Assembly (NCBI RefSeq): GCF_016031655.1
Contig: NZ_JACCHQ010000004.1
Span: 1-64,000, forward strand
Direction: 5' to 3'
Length of the DNA: 64,000 nucleotides
From: Bradyrhizobium glycinis
Lineage (GTDB): Bacteria > Pseudomonadota > Alphaproteobacteria > Rhizobiales > Xanthobacteraceae
The notes under the pieces were generated by a model. That model saw only the letters and a program-made list of their open reading frames with translations. It did not search any database and was not told the DNA's origin. Both the position numbers and the translations under genes were made by a program. Below are positions 8,793 through 18,125 of this stretch, piece by piece. The stretch's first letter is position 1; each line of letters begins with the position of its first letter.

Positions 8793-10217
8793 ATGCGGTT
8801 CTTGCCGGTGTTCCTCGATCTCAAGGCCGGCCCGGTGGTCCTCATCGGGGCGGGCGAGCTTTTGCGCGCCAAGCTGCGCGTGCTCGCCGCTGCCGGCGCG
8901 CGCCTGCGCGTGCATGCGATCGACGGCAATCATGACCTTGGCCTGGCTTACGAAGATGCGGCGCGCATCGAGATCGCGGCGGGCGATCCGCTCACGGCGG
9001 ATCTTTCTGGCGTCATCGCCGTCGTCTGCGCGGGCGCAGGCGATGTCGGTGTCGCCATGTCGGCTCGCGCCAAGGCGGCTGGCCTGCCCGTCAACGTCAT
9101 GGACGACCTCGAACATTCCAGCTTCATCTTTCCGGCCATCGTCGATCGCGGCGATGTCGTGGTCGCGGTCGGCACCGGCGGCACCTCCCCGGTGGTGGCG
9201 CGGCGCGTGCGCGAGAAGATCGAAGCGCTGCTGCCGGCGCGCATCGGCGAGCTCGCCGAGTTCATCGGCACCTTCCGCAAGTCGATCAACGAGCGCATCG
9301 CCGAGTTTCCGCTGCGCCGCCGCTTCTGGGAGCGCGTCGTCGACGGTCCGATCGGCGCCGCCGTGCTCGCGGGCCGCAACAGCGAAGCGGACGCATCGCT
9401 CAGGGCGATCTCCGATCCGGCCGCATTCGCGCGCGCGGGCAAGCCGGAAGGCTCCGTCACGCTGGTCGGCGCCGGCCCCGGCGATCCCGATCTGCTCACC
9501 ATCAAGGCGCTGCGCGCGCTGCAGGACGCCGACATCGTCTTCCATGACGAGCTGGTCTCGCCCGAGATTCTTGACCGCATTCGCCGCGACACCACCCGCG
9601 TTGCGGTCGGCCGCCGCGTCGGCAAGCCCGGCATCGGCCAGGACGCCATCAACAAGCGCATGATCGAGGCCGCGCAATCGGGCCAACGCGTGGTGCGGCT
9701 GAAAGGCGGCGATCCCTTCGTGTTCGGCCGCGGCGGCGAAGAGGTGGAAGCGCTGCGTGCGGCCGGCGTCGCCTATTCGATCATTCCCGGCATCACCGCA
9801 GGGCTCGGCGCTGCTGCCGATTTCGAGGTGCCGCTCACTTACCGTCACGAAGCGACCCGCATCACCTTCCTCACCGCGCACAAGGCGCGCGATGCCGAGA
9901 ACGTGGATTGGTCGACCCTGACCGACACCAGAATGACGGTCGTGGTCTACATGGGCATGACCGCAGCGCCCGCCGTGCGCGCCGGCCTGTTCGCCGCCGG
10001 CCGCTCGCCGGAGACGCCGGTCGGCGTGTTCGCGCGCGTCACGCGGCCCGATGCGCAAGGCGCGATCGGCACGCTGCGCGACCTACCGGAACTGGTGCGG
10101 CGGATCCATGGCGGTCCCGCCATCCTCATCATCGGCGACGTGGTCCGGCATGCCGGCTCGCTTCGCCGCCAGATACCCAAGAAAATCATCTCTGACCTAT
10201 TGGATGCAGCCGAATGA
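8793..10217 (+). CDS. cysG: Siroheme synthase (precorrin-2 dehydrogenase/ferrochelatase plus uroporphyrinogen-III methyltransferase)
   Basis: A 474-residue protein. The N-terminal half is the CysG/Met8 dehydrogenase-ferrochelatase domain (PVVLIGAGELLRAKLRVL, VVVAVGTGGTSP). The C-terminal half, from about residue 220, is the SAM-dependent methyltransferase (VTLVGAGPGDPDLLTIKALR, VVRLKGGDPFVFGRGGEE). Together they convert uroporphyrinogen III to siroheme, the cofactor of the sulfite reductase encoded two genes on. ATG 8793 opens at the point where homology begins; the longer open frame upstream is antisense to cysD. The next gene overlaps its stop by 4 bases (ATGA), so translation is probably coupled. 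Confidence 0.95.
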   Translation: MRFLPVFLDLKAGPVVLIGAGELLRAKLRVLAAAGARLRVHAIDGNHDLGLAYEDAARIEIAAGDPLTADLSGVIAVVCAGAGDVGVAMSARAKAAGLPVNVMDDLEHSSFIFPAIVDRGDVVVAVGTGGTSPVVARRVREKIEALLPARIGELAEFIGTFRKSINERIAEFPLRRRFWERVVDGPIGAAVLAGRNSEADASLRAISDPAAFARAGKPEGSVTLVGAGPGDPDLLTIKALRALQDADIVFHDELVSPEILDRIRRDTTRVAVGRRVGKPGIGQDAINKRMIEAAQSGQRVVRLKGGDPFVFGRGGEEVEALRAAGVAYSIIPGITAGLGAAADFEVPLTYRHEATRITFLTAHKARDAENVDWSTLTDTRMTVVVYMGMTAAPAVRAGLFAAGRSPETPVGVFARVTRPDAQGAIGTLRDLPELVRRIHGGPAILIIGDVVRHAGSLRRQIPKKIISDLLDAAE

Positions 10218-10531
10218 CCTCTCCGCTCGAACAAAAGAAGATCCGTATCGCCGGTCCCTCGGTCGTGACCGCCAACCGCACCTGGGACGGCATCGTGGTC
10301 TACCGCACTGCCGCCAAGAGCTGGTCCGCCGAGCTGTCGGAAGCCGCGATCGTGCGCAACTCCGACGAGGCCAAGGCGTTGCTTGCGGAGGCCGTGGCCG
10401 ATGACGTCGGCGCCATCGGCCCCTATATCGCGCCGGTGCAGATCGGCGACGATGGCAAGGTCCTGCCCGGCAATCTGCGCGAACAGATTCGCCGCACCGG
10501 CGTCACCATTGGACAGCCGGCCCAGGTTTAA
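10214..10531 (+). CDS. DUF2849 protein in the sulfite reductase operon
   Basis: A 105-residue soluble protein with no signal peptide. It contains TWDGIVVYRTAAKSWSAEL and DVGAIGPYIAPVQI, as in DUF2849, a small family found next to cysI in alphaproteobacteria. No catalytic motif and no cysteine ligands are visible, so it is unlikely to be an electron carrier. Its start overlaps cysG by 4 bases and cysI begins 11 bases after its stop. The tight packing between siroheme synthesis and the siroheme enzyme suggests a role in delivering or inserting siroheme, or in enzyme assembly; this is inference. Confidence 0.85.
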   Translation: MTSPLEQKKIRIAGPSVVTANRTWDGIVVYRTAAKSWSAELSEAAIVRNSDEAKALLAEAVADDVGAIGPYIAPVQIGDDGKVLPGNLREQIRRTGVTIGQPAQV

Positions 10532-10542
10532 GGCACGCACTT

Positions 10543-12198
10543 ATGTATGCTTACGACGAAATTGACCGCACGCTCGTCAACGAGCGCGTCTCGGAGTTCC
10601 GCGACCAGGTGAAGCGGCGCCTGTCCGGCGAGCTCACCGAGGACGAGTTCAAGATCCTGCGGCTTCAGAACGGCGTGTATCTGCAGCTGCACGCTTACAT
10701 GTTCCGCGTCGCGATTCCCTACGGCACGCTGGCGACGAACCAAATGCGGGCGCTCGCCCACGTCGCGCGCAAATACGACCGCGGCTACGGCCACTTCACC
10801 ACGCGGCAGAACATCCAGTTCAACTGGATCAAGCTCGCCGAGCTGCCGGATGCGCTCGAGGATCTCGCCAAGGTCGGCATCCATGCGATGCAGACCTCCG
10901 GCAACAATATGCGCAACGTCACGTCGGACCAATGGGCCGGCGTCGCGCCGGGCGAGATCGAGGACCCCCGTATCTGGTCGGAGCTGATCCGCCAGCACAC
11001 CACGCTGCATCCGGAATTCTCGTTCCTGCCGCGCAAGTTCAAGATCGCGATCACCGCCTCGGACCACGACCGCGCTGCGATCAAGATCCACGATATCGGC
11101 CTGCGGCTGATCAAGAACGAGAAGGGCGAGACCGGCTTCGAGGTGCTCGTCGGCGGCGGTCTCGGCCGCACGCCGTTCATCGCCAAGACCATCAAGCACT
11201 TCGTGCACGGCCGCGACATCCTCAGCTACATCGAGGCGATCTTACGCGTCTACAATCAGTACGGCCGCCGCGACAACATCTACAAGGCGCGCATCAAGAT
11301 CCTGGTGCACGAGCTCGGCATCGAAAAATTCTCGCGCGAGGTCGAGGACGAGTGGCAGCACATTCGCAACTCCTCGCTCCAGCTCGACGACGAGGTGATC
11401 GAGGACATCCGCTCGCGCTTCACCTATCCTGCTTACGAGAAGCTGCCGCACATGCCGGACGAGCTGCGCCAGGCCGCGGCCGACCCTGATTTCGAGGCAT
11501 GGCGCAAGAACTCGGTGGCCCCTCACAAGGTGCAGGGTTACTCCATCGTCACGATCTCGCTGAAGCCGACCGGCGGGCCTCCTGGCGATGCCACCGCCGA
11601 GCAGATGGACGCGCTGGCCGATCTTGCCGACAAATATTCCTTCGGCGAGATCCGCGTCGGCCACGAGCAGAACCTGGCGCTGCCGCACGTCGCCAAGCGC
11701 GACCTGCCGGCGCTGTGGAAGGCGCTCGACAAGCTTGGGCTGGCGACGCCCAACGTCAACCTGATCACCGACATCATCGCTTGCCCCGGGCTCGATTATT
11801 GCTCGCTGGCGAATGCGCGCTCGATCCCGATCGCGCAGGAGCTCACGCGGCGCTTCGCCAATCACGAGCTGGCCAACCTGATCGGCCGTCTGCACATCAA
11901 CATCTCCGGCTGCATCAATGCCTGCGGTCATCACCATGTCGGCCATATCGGCATTCTCGGCGTCGAGAAGAACGGCGAGGAGGTCTACCAGATCACCATC
12001 GGCGGCCGTGCCGACGAGAACGCCGCGCTCGGCACCCTGATCGGCCCCGGCGTCAAGTTCGACGAGGTCGCCGACGTGGTCGAGGATATCGTGGAAGCCT
12101 ATCTGGCGCTGCGCGAGCGGCCGGAGGAGCTGTTCATGGACACGGTGAAGCGCCTCGGCGTCGAACCCTTCAAGGAGCGGGTCTATGCCACTCGTTAA
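10543..12198 (+). CDS. cysI: Nitrite/sulfite reductase hemoprotein (assimilatory sulfite reductase)
   Basis: A 551-residue protein with duplicated ferredoxin-like and siroheme-binding halves. The 4Fe-4S/siroheme ligands are seen as ACPGLDYC (C-x5-C) and SGCINACGHHH (C-x3-C) in the last third. It reduces sulfite to sulfide with six electrons. No flavoprotein CysJ or ferredoxin gene is nearby, so the electron donor is unknown from this window. DUF2849 lies 11 bases before and DUF934 overlaps the last 14 bases. Arrangement with cysH downstream argues for sulfite rather than nitrite as substrate. Confidence 0.94.
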   Translation: MYAYDEIDRTLVNERVSEFRDQVKRRLSGELTEDEFKILRLQNGVYLQLHAYMFRVAIPYGTLATNQMRALAHVARKYDRGYGHFTTRQNIQFNWIKLAELPDALEDLAKVGIHAMQTSGNNMRNVTSDQWAGVAPGEIEDPRIWSELIRQHTTLHPEFSFLPRKFKIAITASDHDRAAIKIHDIGLRLIKNEKGETGFEVLVGGGLGRTPFIAKTIKHFVHGRDILSYIEAILRVYNQYGRRDNIYKARIKILVHELGIEKFSREVEDEWQHIRNSSLQLDDEVIEDIRSRFTYPAYEKLPHMPDELRQAAADPDFEAWRKNSVAPHKVQGYSIVTISLKPTGGPPGDATAEQMDALADLADKYSFGEIRVGHEQNLALPHVAKRDLPALWKALDKLGLATPNVNLITDIIACPGLDYCSLANARSIPIAQELTRRFANHELANLIGRLHINISGCINACGHHHVGHIGILGVEKNGEEVYQITIGGRADENAALGTLIGPGVKFDEVADVVEDIVEAYLALRERPEELFMDTVKRLGVEPFKERVYATR

Positions 12199-12700
12199 CG
12201 GCGGAAAGATCGTCGATGACAGCTTCGTCAAGCTCGCCGTCGACACCCCGCTGCCCGAGGGCGGCGACATCCTGGTGCCCGCCGAGCGCTTCTTTGGCGA
12301 AGCCGACGTGCTGCTCAAGCGGTCGGGCAAGGTCGGCGTGATCTGGCCCAACAATCGCGACATCGCCGAGCTCGTGCCGTATCTCGGCAAGGTCGCCGCG
12401 GTCGCGCTGGTGTTCCCGACCTTCCGTGACGGACGGGCTTACAGCCAGGCGCGGCTGCTGCGTGAACGTTACAATTACCGCGGCGAATTGCGCGCCACCG
12501 GTCAGGTGCTGCGCGATCAGTTCGTGTTCATGCTGCGTGCGGGCTTCGATGCCTTCGAGGTCAAGAAGCAGGCCGACGCGGAAGCCTTCATGCAGACCGC
12601 GAAGCGCTATTCGGTATTCTACCAGCCCACCGGCGATGGCCGCATCACCGCGCTGCACCGGCGCATGCAATTGCGCCACTCCGAAGGGGTCGGCACGTGA
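12185..12700 (+). CDS. DUF934 protein linked to sulfite reductase
   Basis: A 171-residue cytosolic protein whose start lies inside the 3' end of cysI (14-base overlap) and whose end overlaps cysH by 4 bases. The conserved block FPTFRDGRAYSQARLLRERYNYRGELRATGQVLRDQ is split here only for naming: FPTFRDGRAYSQARL and RGELRATGQVLRDQ identify DUF934. The family is almost always beside CysI-type reductases and has been annotated as an oxidoreductase, though no cofactor site is visible to me and it has no cysteines. Function unproven; a role as accessory subunit of CysI is the simplest guess. Confidence 0.88.
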   Translation: MPLVNGGKIVDDSFVKLAVDTPLPEGGDILVPAERFFGEADVLLKRSGKVGVIWPNNRDIAELVPYLGKVAAVALVFPTFRDGRAYSQARLLRERYNYRGELRATGQVLRDQFVFMLRAGFDAFEVKKQADAEAFMQTAKRYSVFYQPTGDGRITALHRRMQLRHSEGVGT

Positions 12701-13422
12701 ACGCGATCGCGCCTCAGGTTTCGCCCGTGTCTGCGCTGCCTTCGGCGGACGAGCTCGATCGCGCCTTGCGCGATGCCTCGCCTGCGGAGGTCATTGCCGC
12801 GGCGCTCAAGACGGTCGGGCGCGAGAAGCTTGCGCTGGTGTCCTCCTTCGGCACGGAATCGGCGACGCTGTTGAAGGTCATGGCGGACGTCGATCCGGCG
12901 ATCCCCGTGATCTTTCTCGACACCGGCTGGTTGTTCGAGGAGACGCTGGCTTATCGCGATACGCTCATTGCGACGCTGGGCCTGAAGGACGTTCGCTCGA
13001 TCAAGCCGGCCGAGGAGACACTGTCGCGGGAAGATCCCGACCGCGACCTCTGGTTCTCCGATCCCGACGCCTGCTGCCGCATCCGCAAGGTCGAGCCGCT
13101 GGCGCGCGCGCTGAAGCCGTTCGACGCCTGGCTCAACGGCCGCAAGCGCTTCCAGGGCAATGCGCGCGCCGACATTCCGGTGGTCGAGGACGACGGCGCG
13201 CGGCTGAAGTTCAATCCATTCGCCAACGTCTCGCGCGAGGAGATCGAGGCGATCTTCACCCGCGCCAAATTGCCGCGGCACCCTCTGGTTGTGTCAGGAT
13301 TCCTGTCGGTTGGGTGTATGCCTTGCACCAGCAGAACGACTGAAGGCGAGGATGCACGCGCCGGCCGGTGGCGCGGCCGGGCCAAGACAGAATGCGGCAT
13401 CCACACGATGAAGACTTCGTAG
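12697..13422 (+). CDS. cysH: Adenylyl-sulfate (APS/PAPS) reductase, iron-sulfur type
   Basis: A 241-residue enzyme starting at GTG. It has the catalytic ECGIH motif at the C-terminus and two cysteine pairs, ACCRIRK and GCMPC, that hold a 4Fe-4S cluster. Enzymes with these pairs usually reduce APS, with or without PAPS, to sulfite using thioredoxin. The SFGTESATLLK block binds the nucleotide. It overlaps DUF934 by 4 bases and ends the cysG-cysH operon. The presence of APS kinase in the cysNC fusion means both APS and PAPS are made; the substrate preference is not settled by sequence. Confidence 0.94.
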   Translation: MNAIAPQVSPVSALPSADELDRALRDASPAEVIAAALKTVGREKLALVSSFGTESATLLKVMADVDPAIPVIFLDTGWLFEETLAYRDTLIATLGLKDVRSIKPAEETLSREDPDRDLWFSDPDACCRIRKVEPLARALKPFDAWLNGRKRFQGNARADIPVVEDDGARLKFNPFANVSREEIEAIFTRAKLPRHPLVVSGFLSVGCMPCTSRTTEGEDARAGRWRGRAKTECGIHTMKTS

Positions 13423-13465
13423 CACAGTCACGCTGCCACGCTGCGAACAAGAAAATCGGGTTCCG

Positions 13466-13497
13466 TTGACACAAGAGCGTTTCGCCACGAGTTATGC
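13466..13497 (+). promoter_or_regulatory. Possible promoter of the sulfate transporter operon
   Basis: TTGACA at 13466-13471 is a perfect -35. A -10-like GTTATG lies about 19 bases on, so the match is imperfect. The 108-base gap holds no terminator I can see, so read-through from cysH is also possible. Confidence 0.3.
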
Positions 13498-13542
13498 CTG
13501 CCGTCGATGACGCTGACGTCGTCGAGGTGAATGGAGATGGAC

Positions 13543-14544
13543 ATGATGCGCCGTATCGTTCCGCTCGCCGCAGCATTGCTCGCGACAGGGTTCTGGGCAG
13601 GCTCGGCTCTGGCCGCTGACATCAATTTGCTGAACGTGTCGTACGATCCGACGCGCGAGCTCTATGTCGAGTTCAACAAGGCGTTCGCGACCGCCTATCA
13701 GAAGGAAACCGGCAAGAGCGTCGAGATCAAGCAGTCGCACGGCGGCAGCGGCTCGCAGGCACGCGCGGTGATCGACGGCTTGCAGGCCGATGTGGTGACG
13801 CTTGCGCTGGCCTATGACATCGACGCCATCGCGAACAAGGGCCTCACCGCGGCTGATTGGCAGAAGCGGCTGCCGCAGAATTCATCACCCTATACCTCGA
13901 CCATCGTCTTCCTGGTGCGCAAGGGCAATCCCAAGGGCGTCAAGGACTGGGACGATCTGATCAAGCCGGGCGTTGCCGTCATTACGCCCAACCCGAAGAC
14001 GTCGGGCGGCGCACGCTGGAATTATCTGGCCGCCTGGGGCTTTGCGCAGAAGAAGTACGGCTCGACCGACAAGGCCAAGGACTTCATTGGAAAGCTCTAC
14101 CAGCAGGTGCCGGTCCTGGATACCGGCGCGCGCGGCGCCACCGTGACCTTTGTCGAGCGCGGCGTCGGCGACGTGCTGCTCGCCTGGGAGAACGAGGCCT
14201 ATCTCGCGCTTAAGGAGTTTGGTCCCGAAAAATTCCAGATCGTTGCACCGCCGCAGTCGATCCTCGCCGAGCCCCCGGTCGCGATCGTGGACAAGGTTGC
14301 CGACAAAAAAGGCACCCGCAATGCGGCCGACGCCTACCTTCAGTACTGGTACACCAAGGAAGGGCAGGAGATCGCCGCGCGCAATTTCTACCGTCCGCGC
14401 GATACCGAGACCGCCAAAAAGTATGAAAATTCCTTCGCCAAGGTCGAGCTGTTCACGATCGACGACGTCTTCGGCGGCTGGACCAAGGCACAGAAGGAAC
14501 ATTTTGCAGACGGCGGCGTTTTCGATCAGATTTACAAGAACTGA
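13543..14544 (+). CDS. Sulfate ABC transporter, periplasmic substrate-binding protein
   Basis: About 333 residues with a signal peptide ending at SALAADI. The mature protein begins with [15 protein letters not shown] and continues with [27 protein letters not shown], both hallmark blocks of Sbp/CysP that bind the sulfate anion. [14 protein letters not shown] is also conserved. I prefer ATG 13543 because GGAG lies 6 bases before it; ATG 13531, four codons earlier, has poor spacing and would only lengthen the signal peptide. First gene of sbp-cysT-cysW-cysA, and next to the whole sulfate reduction set. Confidence 0.94.
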   Translation: MMRRIVPLAAALLATGFWAGSALAADINLLNVSYDPTRELYVEFNKAFATAYQKETGKSVEIKQSHGGSGSQARAVIDGLQADVVTLALAYDIDAIANKGLTAADWQKRLPQNSSPYTSTIVFLVRKGNPKGVKDWDDLIKPGVAVITPNPKTSGGARWNYLAAWGFAQKKYGSTDKAKDFIGKLYQQVPVLDTGARGATVTFVERGVGDVLLAWENEAYLALKEFGPEKFQIVAPPQSILAEPPVAIVDKVADKKGTRNAADAYLQYWYTKEGQEIAARNFYRPRDTETAKKYENSFAKVELFTIDDVFGGWTKAQKEHFADGGVFDQIYKN

Positions 14545-14581
14545 TCGGGCGCTGTCGTAGGGGGCTTTAGCAGGGGGCCTG

Positions 14582-15418
14582 GTGAGCGCACTCGCAGCAC
14601 GACGCCGGACATTGCCGGGCTTCGGTCTCACCATGGGACTGACGCTTTCCTGGCTGTCCGTGATCATCCTGATTCCGCTCGCCGGCCTGTTCCTGAGATC
14701 GCTTGAGCTCAGCCCCGAGCAGTTCTGGAACATCCTCTCCAGCCGCCGCACCCTGAACGCGCTCCGCGTCTCGTTCGGCCTCGCCTTTGCGGCGGCCTGC
14801 GTCAATCTGGTGATGGGCAGCATCATCGTCTGGGCGCTGGTGCGCTACCGCTTCCCCGGCCGCCGCATTTTCGACGCCATCGTCGACGTGCCGTTTGCGT
14901 TGCCGACGGCGGTGGCCGGCGTCGCGTTGACGGCGCTGTTCGCCGAGAAGGGCTGGCTGGGGGCACCGCTCGCCGCACTCGGCCTCAAGGTGGCGTTCAC
15001 GCCGGTCGGCATCTTCGTCGCCATGATCTTCATCGGCATTCCCTTTGTTGTGCGCACCGTGCAGCCGGTGCTGCAGGATCTCGATCCTGAAATCGAGGAG
15101 GCCGCGGGCAGCCTGGGAGCCAGCCGCTGGCAGACCATCGTCCGCGTGATCCTGCCATCGCTCGCGCCGGCGCTGCTCACGGGCCTTGCGCTGGCCTTCG
15201 CCCGCGCGGTCGGTGAATATGGCTCGGTGATCTTCATCGCCGGCAATCTGCCCAACGTCTCCGAGATCGCGCCGCTCTTGATCGTGATCCGCCTGTCCGA
15301 ATTCCGTTACGCCGATGCGACCGCGATTGCGGTGGTCATGCTGGTCGTCTCCTTCGTCATCATCTTTGCGGTCAATCGGCTCCAGCGCTGGGCGCAGAGC
15401 CGGATCCCGGCGCGCTGA
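14582..15418 (+). CDS. cysT: Sulfate ABC transporter permease CysT
   Basis: A 278-residue polytopic inner-membrane protein, GTG start. Six hydrophobic segments are visible, and the cytoplasmic EAA loop reads EEAAGSLGASRWQTIVRVILP (contacts with the ATPase CysA). VDVPFALPTAVAGVALTALF is typical of CysT/CysU. It pairs with CysW to form the sulfate/thiosulfate channel. It starts 37 bases after sbp and ends 9 bases before cysW, so they form one operon. Confidence 0.95.
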   Translation: MSALAARRRTLPGFGLTMGLTLSWLSVIILIPLAGLFLRSLELSPEQFWNILSSRRTLNALRVSFGLAFAAACVNLVMGSIIVWALVRYRFPGRRIFDAIVDVPFALPTAVAGVALTALFAEKGWLGAPLAALGLKVAFTPVGIFVAMIFIGIPFVVRTVQPVLQDLDPEIEEAAGSLGASRWQTIVRVILPSLAPALLTGLALAFARAVGEYGSVIFIAGNLPNVSEIAPLLIVIRLSEFRYADATAIAVVMLVVSFVIIFAVNRLQRWAQSRIPAR

Positions 15419-15427
15419 GGGCGGATC

Positions 15428-16339
15428 ATGACGATGCAGATCGCAGATTCCATGTCGCTCTCGGCCTCCGACTCGAAGGCACGCGCGCACGCGGCGGCAG
15501 CGCGGAACAATTTGCGCACCGAGCCGCGCGCTGTCCGCATCGCCATCATCACGCTGGCGGTGCTGTTTCTCACCGTCTTCGTCGTGCTGCCGCTCGTCGT
15601 CGTATTCGCGCAGGCGTTTTCGCGCGGCATCCTCGCCTATTTCGCCGCGCTCGCCGAGCCGGAGGCGATGGCGGCGATCAAGCTGACGTTGATCGTCGCC
15701 GCCATCTCCGTCGGACTCAATCTGGTGTTCGGCCTCGTCGCCTCCTGGGCGATTGCAAAATTCGAATTTCCGGGCAAGACCTTCCTGATCACGCTGATCG
15801 ACCTGCCGTTCTCGGTCAGCCCGGTGATCTCGGGCCTCGTCTTCGTGCTGCTGTTCGGCGCGCAAGGCTATTTCGGCAGCTGGCTGCGCGAGCACGACAT
15901 CCAGATCCTGTTCGCGGTTCCCGGCATCGCGCTCGCCACCACCTTTGTGACCTTCCCGTTCGTGGCGCGCGCGCTGATCCCCTTGATGCAGGAGCAGGGC
16001 ACGCAGGAAGAGGAGGCCGCGATCTCGCTCGGCGCCTCCGGCCTGCAGACCTTCTTCCGCGTCACCCTGCCCAACATCAAATGGGGCGTGCTCTACGGCG
16101 TCCTGCTCTGCAACGCGCGCGCGATGGGCGAGTTCGGTGCGGTCTCCGTCGTCTCCGGCCACATCCGCGGCGAGACCAACACCATGCCGCTCTTGGTCGA
16201 GATCCTTTACAACGAATACCAGTTCGTCGCCGCGTTCGCGATCGCCTCGCTGCTCGCAATGCTGGCGCTGATCACGCTGATCGCAAAAACCGTTCTCGAA
16301 CGTCATCTGGACGAAGGACACGAGCCCCGTGACCATTGA
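15428..16339 (+). CDS. cysW: Sulfate ABC transporter permease CysW
   Basis: A 303-residue permease with an N-terminal polar extension of about 40 residues and six membrane helices. The EAA loop is [44 protein letters not shown] and [20 protein letters not shown] mark CysW. It forms a heterodimer with CysT in the inner membrane. The 3' end overlaps cysA by 11 bases. Confidence 0.95.
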   Translation: MTMQIADSMSLSASDSKARAHAAAARNNLRTEPRAVRIAIITLAVLFLTVFVVLPLVVVFAQAFSRGILAYFAALAEPEAMAAIKLTLIVAAISVGLNLVFGLVASWAIAKFEFPGKTFLITLIDLPFSVSPVISGLVFVLLFGAQGYFGSWLREHDIQILFAVPGIALATTFVTFPFVARALIPLMQEQGTQEEEAAISLGASGLQTFFRVTLPNIKWGVLYGVLLCNARAMGEFGAVSVVSGHIRGETNTMPLLVEILYNEYQFVAAFAIASLLAMLALITLIAKTVLERHLDEGHEPRDH

Positions 16340-17363
16340 AGTCAAGAATCTCGTCAAGAAGTTCGGCAGTTTTGCAGCCCTCGACGGCGTTGATCTCAAG
16401 GTCAATGACGGTGAGCTGCTGGCGCTGCTCGGCCCGTCCGGCTCCGGCAAGACCACCTTGCTGCGGATCATCGCCGGCCTCGACTGGCCGGACTCGGGTG
16501 AAGTCACCTTCAACGGTGAGGACGCGCTGGCGCAAGGCGCCCGCGAGCGCCACGTCGGATTCGTGTTCCAGCACTATGCGCTGTTCCGCCACATGACGGT
16601 GTTCGAGAACGTTGCCTTTGGCCTCCGCGTGCAGCCGCGCGCGGTGCGAAAGGACGAGGCTGCGATCCGCTCGCGCGTCAAGGAGCTGCTCGATCTGGTG
16701 CAGCTCGACTGGCTCGCCGACCGCTATCCGAGCCAGCTCTCCGGCGGTCAGCGCCAGCGCATCGCGCTCGCCCGCGCGCTCGCGATCGAGCCGCGCATCC
16801 TCCTGCTCGATGAGCCCTTCGGCGCGCTCGACGCCAAGGTGCGCAAGGAGCTGCGCAAATGGCTGCGCTCGCTGCATCACGAGATCCACGTCACCTCGAT
16901 CTTCGTCACGCACGACCAGGAGGAGGCGCTGGAAGTCGCCAACCGCGTGGTGGTGATGGATAAGGGACGGATCGAGCAGATCGGCTCGCCCGACGATGTC
17001 TACGACAATCCGGCGACGGCTTTCGTGCACGGCTTCATCGGCGAATCCATCGTGCTGCCGATCCAGATCGGCGATGGCGCGATCCGGCTCGGCGACCGGC
17101 AGCTCGATCTGGCCGCCGATGGGCTTGCGCCTGGCGCGTCGAGGCTGTTCGTGCGGCGACATGATATGCTGGTCGGACCGCCCGGCAGCGGCGCCTTCGA
17201 GGGGGCGGTCCAGCACGTCCGCAATTTCGGCCCGGTGCAGCGGGCGGAAGTAGCCCTGTCCGGCGGCGAGACCATCGAAATCGACGCCCCCCGCGACAAG
17301 GAACTGCGTGCCGGCGACACGATCGGCCTCAATCCGCGCCGTTACCGGATTTTTGCGGGCTGA
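16329..17363 (+). CDS. cysA: Sulfate/thiosulfate ABC transporter ATP-binding protein
   Basis: A 344-residue ABC ATPase starting at GTG inside the end of cysW. Walker A is GPSGSGKT (35-42), the signature LSGGQ (137-141) and Walker B LLLDEP (158-163). The last 110 residues form a TOBE-like regulatory domain. It powers CysT-CysW. Last gene of the operon; a palindromic repeat follows at once. Confidence 0.96.
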   Translation: MTIEVKNLVKKFGSFAALDGVDLKVNDGELLALLGPSGSGKTTLLRIIAGLDWPDSGEVTFNGEDALAQGARERHVGFVFQHYALFRHMTVFENVAFGLRVQPRAVRKDEAAIRSRVKELLDLVQLDWLADRYPSQLSGGQRQRIALARALAIEPRILLLDEPFGALDAKVRKELRKWLRSLHHEIHVTSIFVTHDQEEALEVANRVVVMDKGRIEQIGSPDDVYDNPATAFVHGFIGESIVLPIQIGDGAIRLGDRQLDLAADGLAPGASRLFVRRHDMLVGPPGSGAFEGAVQHVRNFGPVQRAEVALSGGETIEIDAPRDKELRAGDTIGLNPRRYRIFAG

Positions 17364-17370
17364 ACTGTCT

Positions 17371-17465
17371 CGTCATTCCGGGGCGCGCGCTAGCGCGAAC
17401 CCGGAATGACGAGCTTGTAGCGTAAGATTCCGGGTTCAGTGCTGCGCACTGCCCCGGAATGACGG
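17371..17465. repeat. Palindromic intergenic repeat, CATTCCGG family
   Basis: CGTCATTCCGGGG at the left end is mirrored by CCCCGGAATGACG at the right end, with an internal CCCGGAATGACG copy. The same family is seen at 37759, 38805 and 55203 and, in a broken form, around 50 kb. It follows cysA directly. Confidence 0.85.
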
Positions 17466-17542
17466 CTCAAATTCTCTTCAAAATTCACCTTTCAGCCATT
17501 GTTGGTATGCAACAACGGCCCCTCATTTGGGGGCCCCGATTC

Positions 17543-18046
17543 ATGCGCGCTGCGGCCGCAATTCTCATCATGTTGCTGCTCGTCGGCTGTGCCGGCAACG
17601 AAGCACCGGTCGAGCAGCCGTCGATGTATGCCGACATGGCGGTCCCGGGCTCCAAGCTCGACGTCCAGGCAGCTGCGATCATGATCTCGCAATACCGCCA
17701 GAACAACGGGCTCGGCACGGTCGTGGTCGACCCGGATTTGACTCGGCTCGCCGAATCCCAGTCGGGCGCGATGGCGGCGGCCAACAAGATGGACCACGAC
17801 GTCCGCGCGCCGCTGGCCAAGCGTCTGGCCTCTGGCGGTTATCCAGCCACCGTGGCGGTCGAGAACATCTCGGCCGGCTATCATACGCTGGCGGAAGCGT
17901 TTTCCGGCTGGCGCGACTCGCCTCCGCATCGCGCGAACATGCTCAAGAGCGGTGTCACAAAATTGGGCATCGCGGCGAGCTATGCTCCAGGCACCAAATA
18001 CAAGGTGTTCTGGACCATGATCCTGGCCTCCACGGAGCCTCGATAA
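17543..18046 (+). CDS. CAP-domain (SCP/PR1-like) lipoprotein
   Basis: A 167-residue protein with a lipoprotein signal (MRAAAAILIMLLLVGCAG, acylated Cys at about residue 18). The mature part is a CAP domain: ISQYRQNNGLGTVVVDPDLT, AESQSGAMAAANKMDHD, ENISAGYHTLAEAFSGWRDS, PPHRANML and WTMILAS. Bacterial CAP proteins are extracytoplasmic with poorly defined roles. I use ATG 17543 since the lipobox then lies where expected; in-frame upstream starts reach back into the repeat. Confidence 0.87.
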   Translation: MRAAAAILIMLLLVGCAGNEAPVEQPSMYADMAVPGSKLDVQAAAIMISQYRQNNGLGTVVVDPDLTRLAESQSGAMAAANKMDHDVRAPLAKRLASGGYPATVAVENISAGYHTLAEAFSGWRDSPPHRANMLKSGVTKLGIAASYAPGTKYKVFWTMILASTEPR

Positions 18047-18125
18047 GGCAGACTTTATCCGGGGGATGCATTGACGTCGCGGCGGAGTGTCGCCACGGTG
18101 GCCAGCCTTTTGCTATTGTTCCCGC

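Noticed and set aside
8652..10058. A very long minus-strand open frame continuing upstream of cysD
   Set aside because: It is antisense to cysG throughout, has no motif of its own, and is rich in Arg/Ala/Asp as expected from reversed high-GC codons.
14567..16513. 648-codon minus-strand frame over cysT and cysW
   Set aside because: Low-complexity Arg/Asp/Gly composition and complete overlap with two well-conserved permease genes.
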